Shown here piece after piece: positions 16,001-26,944 of a stretch of DNA of 64,000 nt (position 1 is the first letter of the stretch; the number at the start of each line of letters is the position of its first letter). Source of the DNA: Argyresthia goedartella (taxonomy: Eukaryota > Arthropoda > Insecta > Lepidoptera > Argyresthiidae); the NCBI GenBank assembly GCA_949825045.1, contig OX463816.1, positions 14,131,579-14,195,578 on the forward strand, read 5' to 3'. The position numbers and the translations under genes were made by a program. The notes under the pieces are model-generated. The model was not told the origin of the DNA. It saw nothing but the letters and a program-made list of their open reading frames with translations, and did no database searches.

Positions 16001-18983
16001 ACCGAGAAGTAGAAACGGGATCTAGAGCAACCAATTCGCTTATGCTCTTGCTAGCCATTTCTGCACAATTAACTATCCTAAGGTACTCACCTAAGTCCTC
16101 CCACATCCATTCGGAAGGACTCATGGTGAGAAACCAGGTTGCAGGACCGTAGTGCTGAGTCATACAGTTGACATCATTCCTCGGCTTTCTCCAAAACTGT
16201 TCTGTATTACGTAACCTACCAAATATTGCCGTTATGTCACCTTCTAACTCTTCCTTATTGAGCATTTCGAAATACTGTTCAGCTGTAATTTTCTGTTTTT
16301 GGTTAACACAATTCATTTTATAGAAAATACCAGAATTAATTTGTCGAATGTTAGCATCATTAAGTAGAAAAAATAAATATTGTTGATTAAGACGAAATTG
16401 GGAATGCTTTGACATTAATCTTGCTTTTATAAACTCACTAGATGTTAGCTTTTGCTGTCGATTATAAAACTGACCATATTTTCCTTCAACATAAAGATCA
16501 GGAAAGCACTTTACATCTAAATCAGTATCTCTAGAATCTATTGGAGCAGCGTTGACTTTCAGCATCTGGTAAAGTTCTGAAATAGGAGCATTTCTCCTTC
16601 TTTCATGCAAGGGATAAATAGTGTATTGTTCATAGTCCGCCTCTTTTTCTGATGTGATTTGTGTTAGGAGCCCAACATTTTCTTCTGCAGCGTTATGTAC
16701 AACTAATTGATCTGCTATATGATGGATATTGTCTTCTTCGTTAATAAAATCAATCAATTGTTGAGGTGAATGCGGAAGTTGTATTTGAGAGTAAAGAGAA
16801 TTTACACGTTTCAAATATTGTAAGGCTTCGTAAACTTTATTAACATCTACAATATCCTCCCACACTATTTTAGATTTTGTTGGCATACCTCGTACCATAA
16901 TAAACATTTCAGGGTTTGCAATTGGGTGTTCTGGTGTAGGCAGCTTTTTCAAAGTTTCTTCAAGCGGCAAGGGAAGGTGGAAAGTTCTACCTTTTACTTT
17001 TTTCACCATATTCCTATTAGGTAAATGTTTGTTTGCAACGGGATTCATTAGCATTACCACTTGAAATGCTTTGGCGCGTTGAATTAAAATCTTTTCATAG
17101 TCATTCAACTCGGTTATCTGTGGTGGAACAGTACTAACGTATAGGTCATTTAGAAAACAAGCTGCTGGCAGTTGATTTGCTCTTATTTTTTGTAAACATA
17201 AGTGACAAATGTATGGGCTGTAATCTTGATTGTTGGATCTATAATAACTGAGAAGATTATTCCAAATATTAGTTTCTAAAGCCTTTCTTAATCTATTCAA
17301 AGATGAAACATCCCTTGAATAACAAAGTTTTATACACGACATGCACTCTAGTTTTGGAGTATCAAGACACTTTAGTTTTAGAGATTTAAACGCAGCTTTA
17401 TGTTTTTCTATGATCTCATCCTCTAAAATGTCATGTGACTCTTCACTTTCCACAACTATACTTCCAACATTTTGTTGTTTTCCGTGTTTTTTAATTTTTT
17501 CTACGTCACATTTTTCCAATGATTCATCAATATCTTTTAAAATGTTAAAAAAGCTCTGCACTTGATAAATTTCTCTTGAGATTGTCCTTAGACGTGGAAA
17601 ATGCGATTTAATAGTGTTAATATAATTTAGATACTCAAATAAGTTTCCATTTTGTATTAATGTGTAATACTGAGCAGCACTTTTGTTCACCAAGATTTTG
17701 AACATGTTTGTTAATTGTATCATTACGCTCTCATCTAGTGCACATAGATCATTACAACACCAAACAAAACTACGGCCATGCTTTTCCACATTTCCAAAGA
17801 CTGCTTTTCCTGTGTCGTCAATTTTGATGGCTTTCTCCTGGCCTTGTAATAAATTGTATGGTTTTCCTGCGTGATATGGCTCCTGATTACTTCTATGTTC
17901 CGATTTTCCTACAAAACATTCTAATTTGTCATTGGAAGTACTATCCAGAGCACAAGAACTTAGTTTTTCTAATGATACTTTAAATTTATCTTTCAATTTA
18001 TCGATAGTTTTATTAAAGTTTCCTAAAGTTTGCTGCCTGTTATGAAGTGCCCATTTAATTTGTTTCTCCGCTTCTAATCTGTCCTTAATTTTGTTAGTAA
18101 GCGCTTGAATAATTTTTTCTATATTTTTTGGTTGAAATTGTAACTTTTCGTTTGATCTTTTCCTTTGGACAGCTTCACGGTTAACTTCGGGATGGGAAAC
18201 AGTGTAACGCGACATCGCTTCTCGATGTATTTCCGGATGAGAGGCAGTGTAACGTGACACTGCTTCTCGATGTATTTCCGGATGAGAGGCAGTGTAACGC
18301 GCTACAGCTTTTCTGTGAACTTCTGGACATGAAGAACTGTAACGAGTTAATGTCTCCTTCCGTTTTTCGGGGTTGTTCTGGCGGTAACGAGCCGCCGCTT
18401 CCTTATTTTGCTGAGAACGGGAGAGCGCCGAAGTGTTAGGTCTTCCTATTTTAACCTTCTTAGGTCTTCCCCCCTTTTTAGATAAGTTTGTATTATTGTT
18501 ATTCGAATTACCATCAATCGGAGGCATTTCTGGAAGGAGCACTTCATAATGACCGCCTAAGAAACTACCAGAAAATCGTAAACGTTTCACCGGATTACCA
18601 GAATCACCACCGAATAATCCCCTCAAAACGCCGTTTTCGTAAACCTCGAAAGCATACGGATACAAAGCTGCGGCCGCCATAAGTTCAGACGCGGCACCAT
18701 AGGTAGTTGTTTTTACCATTGCCATCGAGTACAGCTCGGCGTTAATGTAGGGGTCTCCGTGCTCGTCACAAGTATAAACTTGGAACTCTTCCCAATGTGC
18801 TACCACATACTCGACTATAGCAAGTCTAATCTCATACGACGACTCAATATTCTCATACATAGAGAATGACAAAGAATGAAACAAACACGACCCATCGCCA
18901 GGTATCCGTACAATCCGGTGTGGGCATGGTTGGTCATTCACATACACTATTTCCGAATCCATTGCGACTACTAGTTCTGGCAA
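13065..18983 (-). CDS. Helitron OTU-Rep-helicase protein, intact, 1972 aa
   Basis: A single uninterrupted ORF. Domains in order: an OTU cysteine protease-like domain at residues ~10-152 (GDGSC with D30/C33, and H145 in GGHYEVLL); AT-hook-like GGRPKKVKIGRP at ~171-182; five 15-residue basic repeats of the type RYTASHPEIHREAVS at ~199-273; and a Cys-rich region with CxxC pairs (~540-600). A rolling-circle Rep domain follows, with HUH motif AQHFHLILW near 1034 and catalytic-Tyr motif YYVTKYTTK near 1181. Then a Pif1-type superfamily 1 helicase with Walker A GTGGTGKS near 1501, Walker B IIDEVSM, and AITIHKSQGLSL near 1883. Such proteins nick, unwind and transfer one strand during rolling-circle transposition. 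Length is typical of an autonomous Helitron. The first ATG is used, but an alternative Met occurs at residue 8. The absence of stops implies recent activity. Element ends were not resolved. Confidence 0.95.
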   Translation of the reverse strand: MPELVVAMDSEIVYVNDQPCPHRIVRIPGDGSCLFHSLSFSMYENIESSYEIRLAIVEYVVAHWEEFQVYTCDEHGDPYINAELYSMAMVKTTTYGAASELMAAAALYPYAFEVYENGVLRGLFGGDSGNPVKRLRFSGSFLGGHYEVLLPEMPPIDGNSNNNNTNLSKKGGRPKKVKIGRPNTSALSRSQQNKEAAARYRQNNPEKRKETLTRYSSSCPEVHRKAVARYTASHPEIHREAVSRYTASHPEIHREAMSRYTVSHPEVNREAVQRKRSNEKLQFQPKNIEKIIQALTNKIKDRLEAEKQIKWALHNRQQTLGNFNKTIDKLKDKFKVSLEKLSSCALDSTSNDKLECFVGKSEHRSNQEPYHAGKPYNLLQGQEKAIKIDDTGKAVFGNVEKHGRSFVWCCNDLCALDESVMIQLTNMFKILVNKSAAQYYTLIQNGNLFEYLNYINTIKSHFPRLRTISREIYQVQSFFNILKDIDESLEKCDVEKIKKHGKQQNVGSIVVESEESHDILEDEIIEKHKAAFKSLKLKCLDTPKLECMSCIKLCYSRDVSSLNRLRKALETNIWNNLLSYYRSNNQDYSPYICHLCLQKIRANQLPAACFLNDLYVSTVPPQITELNDYEKILIQRAKAFQVVMLMNPVANKHLPNRNMVKKVKGRTFHLPLPLEETLKKLPTPEHPIANPEMFIMVRGMPTKSKIVWEDIVDVNKVYEALQYLKRVNSLYSQIQLPHSPQQLIDFINEEDNIHHIADQLVVHNAAEENVGLLTQITSEKEADYEQYTIYPLHERRRNAPISELYQMLKVNAAPIDSRDTDLDVKCFPDLYVEGKYGQFYNRQQKLTSSEFIKARLMSKHSQFRLNQQYLFFLLNDANIRQINSGIFYKMNCVNQKQKITAEQYFEMLNKEELEGDITAIFGRLRNTEQFWRKPRNDVNCMTQHYGPATWFLTMSPSEWMWEDLGEYLRIVNCAEMASKSISELVALDPVSTSRFIDNKFKAMLDFIMSNDEPLGKIIHYFWRREYQSRGAQHFHLILWVKDAPILHESSLDEVASFITKYVNCAIPDKNLLPTLFQRVTSYQTHKHNQYCMRHKKTRKGFVKVCRFGFPRPVTEVLTIRDIIESIAARKTLSSNSRLYYIVRKKEWVMVNDYNPAILLAWNGNIDIQYVGEKTAILNYYVTKYTTKSEKTHAADMFQDINSTKPLRSRLFNIGLRVLSSRECGSLEASDTLLGISLYGTDPTTTIRWLDVNIFRNRRVKSKPDMMMLEAESTDIYYESWIDDHYPKRPKELETTNLYSFARNYDIVKTRPVSSKVECYEIGDGKKFLKRRAKPYLINHYFYDGEQVPEKYFFSLLLLFKPWRSLDELKMGCDTYTEAFNLAKEGLKEGVDYGNSMIESRYKIQNAFEMIESKVAEITNELYEGREISEVGDGPENPLDFEAVEAANAMIDFQGIDMAEEEQTDLQSMIVKLNVDQKRVFHMITNKMDISLNNADVLRCFISGTGGTGKSFLIKALKVWVKTYLNKKVAVSAPTGIAAFNVNGMTIHRLLQLPIEHKQTPKYKPLSDDVLKVLRSDLKEVVLFIIDEVSMISNVTLTYIHLRLSEIFDTDDDQNGWFGKKHLVVFGDLLQLPPVREKSPFEKLTVTETNKLLGSLSMPNLWIELFTYDELTINMRQLNDSDFVEMLNRIRLGVTTQKDRDLLSTRLLHLKSDSNKNRLNEIIEHLSKLPDDTVCLLPTKNMCLQLNTAMLRSLPYPEIILTAIDSIDCPRYLTKRARECIKKYEDDASMTAGLEENIIIKIGAKVMLRRNIDVSLGLVNGSIGIVRRVKINPDDPKIIKKICIQFNNDHEIYELSPVKTKFEIINRAYVHREQFPICIAYAITIHKSQGLSLNNALMDIGSAVFTSGQAYVALSRVTSLGGLHLINVDFGSFKAQESSICEYNRLRSIYRPDLSKILTSKPQRKTHRDGSGL
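18190..18390 (-). repeat. 45-bp in-frame tandem repeat within the Helitron ORF
   Basis: Five copies of a 45-bp unit (RY-x3-HPE-x-HREAV type, 15 residues); the middle ones are nearly identical (TGTATTTCCGGATGAGAGGC). Rich in Arg, His and Glu. Function unknown; it sits between the AT-hook-like motif and the Rep region. Confidence 0.85.
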
Positions 18984-19246
18984 ATGTGCTAGATGAACAA
19001 ATCCAAATAGTTAGTAAATATAATAATTAATGCAGATACAAAAATTATCAACAACTAGTTGAAATCGCTGGCGAGCAACTCCGCTAGCTAGCGACGGTTT
19101 CAAACCATAGCGTGAGTTAAAATACAGGCAGCGCCATCTATCGAGCAATTGGATTAATCTGCTACCACTCCCGTCGCATTAGAACGCAATTTGTTCTATT
19201 GAATAGTTTTATTATATTTGAAGCATTTTGTCGGGAATGTACATCA
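18984..19246. other. 5' flank of the Helitron ORF
   Basis: Probably the Helitron 5' region (minus-strand orientation). Contains GCGCCATCTATCGAG, a string I associate with moth repeats. No clear TC-type terminus was recognised. No other gene. Confidence 0.4.
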
Positions 19247-19618
19247 TACATATATACAGGGTGTAACAAAAAGGGTTTAACTCCCGGATGTATGTGGTTT
19301 GGGACATCATTCTGAGCAACTTTTACTATGGGACCAACTTGATTAGAGCAACTTGATTTTTCACTTCCCCATACATTTCCGTCTGGGCGCTCGGCTGATT
19401 TATATGGAGAAGTGAAAAATCAAGTTGCTCTGATCAAGTTGGTCCCATAGTAACCACATACATTCGGGAGTTAAACCCTTTTTGTTACACCCTGTATATA
19501 AAATTCTCGTGTCACAGTGTTTGTCTTCGTAGTCTGAGAATCGGCTAACATCTATTTTTCATACCCCTAAGTGTTATAATTATTTATATGGCAAAACAGC
19601 GTTTGCCGGGTCAGCTAG
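19247..19618 (+). mobile_element. Short non-autonomous Helitron, 3' end resolved
   Basis: Ends in the hairpin GGCAAA-ACAGCG-TTTGCC (19590-19607) followed by GGGTCAGCTAG|T, the classical Helitron 3' end (hairpin ~10 bp before CTAG, next base T). The 5' part reads TCATACATATA, then the MITE at 19257-19494, then AAATTCTCGTGTCAC. The orientation is opposite to the intact Helitron ORF, so it is a separate copy. The 5' end is inferred. Confidence 0.75.
19257..19494. mobile_element. Palindromic MITE, CAGGGTGTAAC ends, TATATA flanks
   Basis: The left end CAGGGTGTAACAAAAAGGGT is mirrored by ACCCTTTTTGTTACACCCTG at the right. Inner arms also pair (CCAACTTGATTAGAGCAACT with AGTTGCTCTGATCAAGTTGG). TATATA is present on both sides, a duplication of TA or more. 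Confidence 0.9.
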
Positions 19619-20514
19619 TAATATATAATTTAAGCATAATGGTAACCAAAGGAAACGAGGGATGTATGCCTGGACCGTGGTAAGTGGTGGTCCCTGGTGG
19701 ATGTACGTATCCCTCTTCTAGGAAACAGGCGTGATATTATGTATGTATTACATAATATGTTTATAGAATCTTGTTTGTAAAGGCATATTTTCCTAGGGGC
19801 ATTCAATGATTCATAAACTGCAAATGTAACTTTGTAATCCTATACATTTTATATAAGATTACAAAGTTATTGATGCAGATGGGTTTTCTGGAAAACTATA
19901 CATAAGCTTGAAATGTTTAAGTTTTCCCTTGATAAGAATACTAATTACTATTTATATCCCAAATTTGAAGGTTCTATGTCTGCTAGAAGTGCCTGGGAGT
20001 TTTGATGATCGGTCAGTCAGTCAGTGACAAAATGAGGAAACTTTGACATGTTACAATTCTTAAACTACTGGTTCAAATTGAATAAAAAATTTAATATATC
20101 GTGTTGATATAAGGCCTAATTAGTAACAGAAAAATCAGGCTTCTTGTTTTATCCACAACGAAGTTTTAGGGGGGTCGAATATGGCCTGAATTGCTTCGAG
20201 AAAAGGATGGTACGGCTGTGCTTGCTCGACTTGGTGGTGCACTGCCGTGCACCCAGATATAATGACATAACAATTGAGGCAAACCCACAAATGCCTACAA
20301 TAGAATCTTCAGTCAGTTCTCTAGATGACGTCTGTGTCTGTCAAATAAGTTCCATCCTTTTTTTTTTCCAGCCATGTCTTCAGTGTTTACATCTTCTTAT
20401 TCCGTTTCCGAGGTTTCGAAAGGCCGAAGCCAGGTCTTCCGTATTTCTAAGTTCCATCTTTATTAGAAGCTTTTATTTTTTTTTATAATGAGTTTCACGG
20501 CCCTGGATAAAATC

Positions 20515-20870
20515 TGTCTGTCCGTCACTAGAGACGGTGAACGAAAACAACTTAGGCTTCTAACAAATTGTCATTCGAAAATGGTACAATACGAACAAAA
20601 CCTTTTTAAAAAATCATCTTTCGGTCTTTCACTTTCACTTCTCTGCTGACCGGAAAGGAAAAAATAATGACATAACCTTGGACTTATAAAAAAGACAACA
20701 ATTTTATGTTATTGCCCAACAAATGCTCAGATAGAGGTGACGTCTGTCAAAAAAGTTCCTGTGCGTCACTACAGGCCACAGCTACAGGCGGTGAACGAAA
20801 ATAACATAGAAGGCATGCTTTTAGGTTCTAAGCCTACAAATTGTCATTCGAAAACGGCACACTAGGATAT
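20515..20870. repeat. Pair of diverged direct repeats
   Basis: The GGTGAACGAAAA and TTGTCATTCGAAAA blocks occur at ~20535-20583 and again at ~20783-20855. No coding signal. The surrounding 19620-21180 shows nothing else except the repeat string CACTTCTCTGCTGACCGGAA near 20635. Confidence 0.6.
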
Positions 20871-21179
20871 TATTTCTTTACCGCTCGACACTTTTCGGTT
20901 TTTATGAGCACAGATTGGAATAAAATATACATTCCTGCATTATTCATCACAATACATACCACAATACTTACCTTAGTTGAAGTAGAAAAACGTAAGTACC
21001 TGCTGATGTTTAGGCAAATGTTTGATTTCCGTTCCGAATTCATTGTGCTGCACTTAATTAATTATTGTCATGTTTGCATTACGTGCAACGTAAGATTGTT
21101 CGGTCTTTGTTCTCTGTCACGTTTATGTGTTAATGCTCTTTATATTCATGCCAATATTCGATGAATTTCATTAAGCTGC

Positions 21180-22970
21180 TTAATAATGTTCTCTGTTCTG
21201 TTTGATGTGTTTTAATGTTCTTACCTCTTGTTCAGTTGTGAATGTTAATTTTGGCAAGCTCTCAGGTACTAGTGTTGCTAGCCAAGTCGGTCCCTCTATC
21301 CATAGGGACTGCCGTCGATCAGCTGGGAGGGATAAAGTCCGCGAATTACAGCATCCGCGGGGTTTTCGGATGTTTTTACATATTTCCACTGATTCGCAGG
21401 CATAATATCTGCTACTTTTGGACTCGGTTGGCAACGAAAGGTTCTCCCTCCCACTTCTATGGTTCTCCCTGAATCTAGCTCAAAGCGACTTGGGAATCAA
21501 TCTATCCATATGTTCCTATCGCATGTTCAGTCGATGTTTATATTTTGTATAAGTTTAGATAGTAGTTGGGCTCCACACAACCTAAACGTCGGATTGTTAA
21601 TGATTTATTGAATGGTACAAGCATTATTTTTGCGGCAACTATTACCACGCGTGTTTGACGTTTTACTCGAGCGTATTCACATAGGCTTGCTTCTTTCGAA
21701 GCGTCACAGAATCCGTGCAGTTCAATCAATGACGTCATGGCGGCTTGTTAGTATCCATCTTTGGATTAGAGGTAAATCAGCTTGAAACTTGGTCCATTCT
21801 CTGTAAATGTTTTCCGATACATTTTCGTCCCTTTTGAAATGAAATTTTCAATTTTTTTACAACTGGAGCTAGCCATCTTAGAGGATCGAATATCTTTGAT
21901 ATCTCGCTGAGTAAGATTCGCTTTATAAGCTTCGCGTGTTTGGCAGTTGAATGTAACATGGTCTTCTCTAGGGTTCCAGCCCAAGCCAAGTGTTTTGAAA
22001 GAACCGCTACCGGTTTTAAAGTGGAATATTAATTCGCCCATATCTTGTTTTGTTCTGTAATATTTTCCAGAAGATGTTGATGCTGACCATTTCCGCAAGG
22101 TGAAACCTCCCGATTTCAAGAGTAAATAGAGGTCGTGTGACCTTCTTCAATCTCATCAGCACCGTGAACTAAATCACAAAATAAATAGGTACAGAAATCA
22201 ATCTACACACAAGCGCGCTCGAGCAACGCACACATAGATACTGCTCACGGACACGATATCTCAAAACAGTTCAAACCAGTGCGAACGTGAGTGCCATCCG
22301 CTTGACACGCGCGTCTGTTAATGCGAATAATGCAACAATGGAGCAACGGAAAAAAGTTATTATAACTGTTCAGTGGACGGTTTAAATAAATAACAGTTGC
22401 CTATTTTTCAATCAGTATAATAAAATAAGTATTAACAAATTTTTTGTTAGGTAAATTCACGCCACCTTAGTTACGTAAGTTGAAAACATGTTTTTTTGTT
22501 TGTGTAGATATTGTGTTGTTTTTCGTGTCATTTGACAGGTGTAGGTCTAAAACGGACAGGGCAATAGAAATTTGTAACTCGGGTAGTCCATTTAGAAGTT
22601 TTCAGGGATTTTCGATAGTGAAAATTGACAAACGTAAAATTGTGTAGGTATTTATCTGTTCTGTAAACCTTTTGTATTGTAATAGTAGGCAGGTCTATTT
22701 TTTGTTTTTTGGAGTGCCAGTACCATGTTAGTTTTTCGTGCATAAACCGTAGTTGAGAACTCTAGAGCGATCGCCGAGCGTAGCTATGAAAAGTGAAGCA
22801 CATACATGTGGTTGACTTCACTAAATCGTCCATGTAAAAGGAGTTCTCTACCACTTTGGCTGCAGTTGGAAAATGTTCGCGTACATCAGCTGCTAACTTT
22901 TCTTAGGTCATCATTGCTAAGAAAGGCGCAGCTTTAGTGCCGTATGTTACAGTCAGGAGCTCAAATGACT
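21180..22970 (-). pseudogene. BEL/Pao pol remnant (RT, RNase H, before integrase)
   Basis: Order on the minus strand. At 22960-22795, TVTYGTKAAPFLAMM with an RT catalytic YMDD and one stop. At 22119-21766, SGGFTLRKWSAS, TLGLGWNP and DISKIFDP-like blocks. At 21738-21538, LHGFCDASKEA (RNase H). At 21434-21180, a tail ending SLWIEGPTWLA. Several frameshifts and stops, plus an unrelated 22120-22790 interruption, show it is dead. It is not the same subfamily as the 38.9-46.4 kb element. Confidence 0.8.
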
Positions 22971-23109
22971 GAAATGGCTCAAATGACGCAAATGAATGAA
23001 ATAGGTTCATTAATAGACTCTCTCCAGATTATTTTTTGTAAAGGCGTGTCTTTTCTGTTAATCAATATTTGCTTGTACATTGTTTCAATATGTAATGAAA
23101 TAAACTAAA

Positions 23110-25471
23110 ATTTCCTAATGTATTAATGCCGATCATATTGATGTATGAAATCCTCAAGAGTGTAGAAGCACTTCTTCAACAAGTATTATTGCAACGCATT
23201 CTTAAATTTGATCATTTTGTTAATTAATTTTAAGTCAATAGGTAGACAATTTATTGTACAGGACAACGGCCTGGTACCTTGCACTGTGACTTGCAACTTG
23301 CAGTCTGGGAAATAGTGTCTCGATTTTTACATCTTTGCGTCTTGATTCGTTACGCACATGTTTTTCTTCTGTTGACTCGTACTTTGGCAAATTTTTTGCC
23401 ACGTTCACAAGTAATACAAGAATATAGAGACACGGCACTCTATGTAAACCTAATTTAACAAAGTGCTCTTTGCACGTTTCCCACTGTGGTATTCTTACCA
23501 TTGTGCGTATCGCTCGCTTCTGGCATATGAACGCTTTTTTAATATTATATTCGTAGCTATGACCCCAAAACATGATGCTATACCGTAATTTAGATTCAAC
23601 TAATGCATAGTAAACAGCTTTTAGTCTGTCTAAGCTTAGTTTATCTCTTAAACTTCTCAAGGCATAACATGATGAACTAATAGAGCTTTCTATTGCTGCC
23701 AGTTCTTGTTTCCGGTTAAGAAAACAGTCTACATGGACCCCTAGAAATTTGACTATATTTACTTGTTCGATTGTACTGTCATTAACTTTAATCTCGAGAG
23801 TATCATCATTTCTGGCGGTGCTTTTGAAAAGTATGGCATTTGTTTTGCTAGGGTATATGTGGAGATTATTTCCGCTAAACCACTCATTAAAAGCTGAAAG
23901 AGCTTTAACTACAATATTATTTAGTGTTTTTATCTCATCAGCATAAATAATCGCATTTGTGTCATTAGCAAATAAAACAAGTTTAATGACCGGTTTTTTA
24001 TTGTATGTAGTCTATTAATATTAAGTCATTTGTGAATATGATGAAAAGAACTGGTCCCAAAATGGATACTTGTGGCACTCCCATTTTTATTTTAGATATA
24101 TCGGATTTTGCCACTTTTTCCGTACCATTATTTTCATATTTAATTTCAACAAATTGTGTTCTATTTTGTAGATGCTTTTAAATAAATTTAGGGTATTTTC
24201 TCTAACGCCGTAGTGTTCTAATTTGTGTATTAATAGTGTATGGTCTAGTGTATCAAAAGCGGAACTAAGATCCAAGAAAAGTCCAGCCACTTTCTTGCTA
24301 TCATTGAGATTCTTGACAACATCATCGATCAGAGAGTCAATAGCATCCATGGTACCAACGCCTTTTTGATATCTGAACTGCCGATCCGAACTAAGTATAT
24401 TATTACTAGCCAGGTGAAAAATTAATCTGCTTTTCAATAGTTTTTCAAATTTTTTTGATAACGTAGTTACAAGCTATGTATGCCTATACATTTTGGATCA
24501 GTTTTTGTGCCCTTTTTATATCTTTATAGTAATGACTTTTTTCTATTATCAACTGTTCTGCGAATATAAAATTATCAATACACAAATTAAAAAAATGTAT
24601 TAATGGTCTTTTATAATACAAATTGGGATTTCGTCATAACTATATAATTTTTTACTATTCATTTTTGATACTAGCTTAGTAATTTCAGCAGATGTGACAT
24701 TTCTTAAGATCATTCTGTTTTCTACTCTTTTGGTGTTTTCCGTTAGATATGATTCTGATACAAGGTGGTTGTCGACAGAAGATTTTTTACAGTTAAACTG
24801 ATCAGAGAAAATTTTTGCTATTTTATCAGGATCATCTACAATCCTGTCATCAACCTTAAGCATAAGTTTATCCTTAAACTTGAAACTGCTTTTATTGCGG
24901 TGTTTATTAACTACTAGCCAAATTAATTTGGGGATGTTGGTAGATTGACTAATGGCTTTTCTGATTGAATTGAGGAACAGAATAGTCAAATGTTTTCTCC
25001 TTTAGCCGTACTGAGAAATCTCTTCATTTTACTAGACACTCTTGGACCCCTAGTTATCCATTTTATCTGCGTACCTTTACAGAGATTTACTTTCTTTTTA
25101 CATTTCCGATAGCTGTAATTAAATATTTCTATAAATTTATTTAAAAACGTGTTAATACCCACTCCTTGCCAATTTTGTGAAGCGATATTTTCTCTGAAAA
25201 CATTTCGACTAATTTCGTTTATGTTTCTTTGTTTTTTATAAATAAATTGTTCTTTGTGTTGTGTCTGATCATGATTCACAAAAGAGCTTATAAAAGAACC
25301 CGAAATACAAGCATGCCCATCGGCCAAGTTATTGTGGCCTATGTCAATATTGGTAATTTCGTCATTATGAATATTTGTAATTATATTGTCAATGCAAGAT
25401 ATAGAGTCATTACGGATAAAATTAACAGTATCAATACAAGGTTTAAAGTTATAACATATTAGGAGATACAC
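23110..25471 (-). pseudogene. Decayed LINE (endonuclease end, RT, C terminus)
   Basis: Four blocks in order: 25471-24986 (endonuclease end and linker with WITRGPRVSSKMKRFL), 24989-24600 (pre-RT region), 24437-24087 (RT palm part with GLFLDLSSAFDTLDH) and 23660-23235 (C-terminal region with YYALVESKLRYSIMFWG). Frameshifts and stops lie between blocks. It resembles CR1/Jockey-group LINEs common in moths. The YxDD-bearing segment is too eroded to read. Confidence 0.8.
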
Positions 25472-25665
25472 AAAAACCCCTTTTTTGTTTATTATTCGTC
25501 ATCAGATCAATGTTAGAGTTCCCTAATAGAATTAATTTCTTGATGAAAAAGTGCTCCAGTAACATCTCCAGCTGACTCATAAACGTGACTCACTTCCATA
25601 TTTCTTTCAGGTGTAGTTATTATATGTGTACATAGATGTGCATGTAATGTTCGTTTTACCTTTGC

Positions 25666-26215
25666 GATTGTTAATAATAATAATAATTCTTTATTGCACA
25701 GTAAACATAATGGAAAATAATATAAAGAACAATATGCAAAGGTAAGCTTATTTCTAAAAATAAATTTCTTACAGCTAACCTGTGAGGAAAGGAAAAAATA
25801 TTTATGGAGAGGTAGTCCTAGTGAACAATTAAGAGTTAAAAGAAAGAAATAAAGTCAATATACTATCAGATAAATCACAATACATCCTACACGATACTTA
25901 AATACTACTATAAAATACTTAGTATAAAATAAATAAATATAATACAATAAATACATAGATACACATACATACTATAAGATACCCACTATGCGGAAGAGAG
26001 GAGTTGCTGTTTATTTTTTTTCTTAAAAGTGAACAAGGATGTGCAATCCCTAATAGCGCAAGGAAGTGCATTCCACAAACGTATTGAAGAAGAAGAACGG
26101 CCGCGCCTCCAGTCACGTGACGCACGAGCCCTGCCAAGCCGGGCAGGCGTGCCGACACCAACATCTCCGATGCGCTGCAGCTGCGCGGCAGGCGGTTCAT
26201 GTCAGTCCTTTTGCA
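25666..26215 (-). mobile_element. LINE 3' fragment with (AAT)n-type end
   Basis: The frame at 26200-26100 reads RSCSASEMLVSARLPGLAGL, similar to FCSASGMFVEARTDGFHAIM in the neighbouring LINE (27.2 kb), so it is the same protein end. The 3' end on plus is ATAATAATAATTCTTTATTG. Confidence 0.65.
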
Positions 26216-26944
26216 GGCCTGCTAATTGTTGCTCAAAGTACGAAAAAGCAGGGCAGTTGAGTTTAGGTCCTGCTATAAAAGTTGGTATTAGGCCTCGCGC
26301 CGTTCGAAAATGTTGTCGGGTAACAGTTCGTTTGCCCTCGGTTTCACTCGGGTTGTTTCCGAAAGCTCGGGGGTAATTTTCGCATCACTCGGAGTAATTT
26401 TTAACCGATCCAGAACGCACCCTAAATCAATTACGAACTACACGTCTTTAAAAAAAATTAAGATCCACATACAAGAGATGTGTTTTTTTTTTTGCTTTCA
26501 TCACGCTTTTTTCCATACGGCGTGGCAGCAGCACAATTGTGCCCACTTTTAGCCAGTAATTTAATACTCCATTTTGCGTGACAGAGGGCTAGAACATCGC
26601 TGTATCTTTTTTACCGTTTTCGTATTTTTTAATTACTTGGGATAACCCAATACAATATATACCTTGTTGCGAAACATGGTTCTTGTCCATGGAAATGTCT
26701 ACATTTTGAGTGTCGAAATATGCGGCAATCGCGATGTACAGCGTGAATCTTCATAAAGTGTATATAACGAGCTGGGTTGGAGAACATCGAAATTCATCGG
26801 CAAAAAAATATAAAATAAAATTTACCCCCGCCCATTTTTTATTATAATAATAATAATATATCTTTTATTTCAGAACACAAAAGGATCCATATTTTGTTAG
26901 TATCAAATAAAATACGGTACTTAATCTATGTTATTTACTTATTA

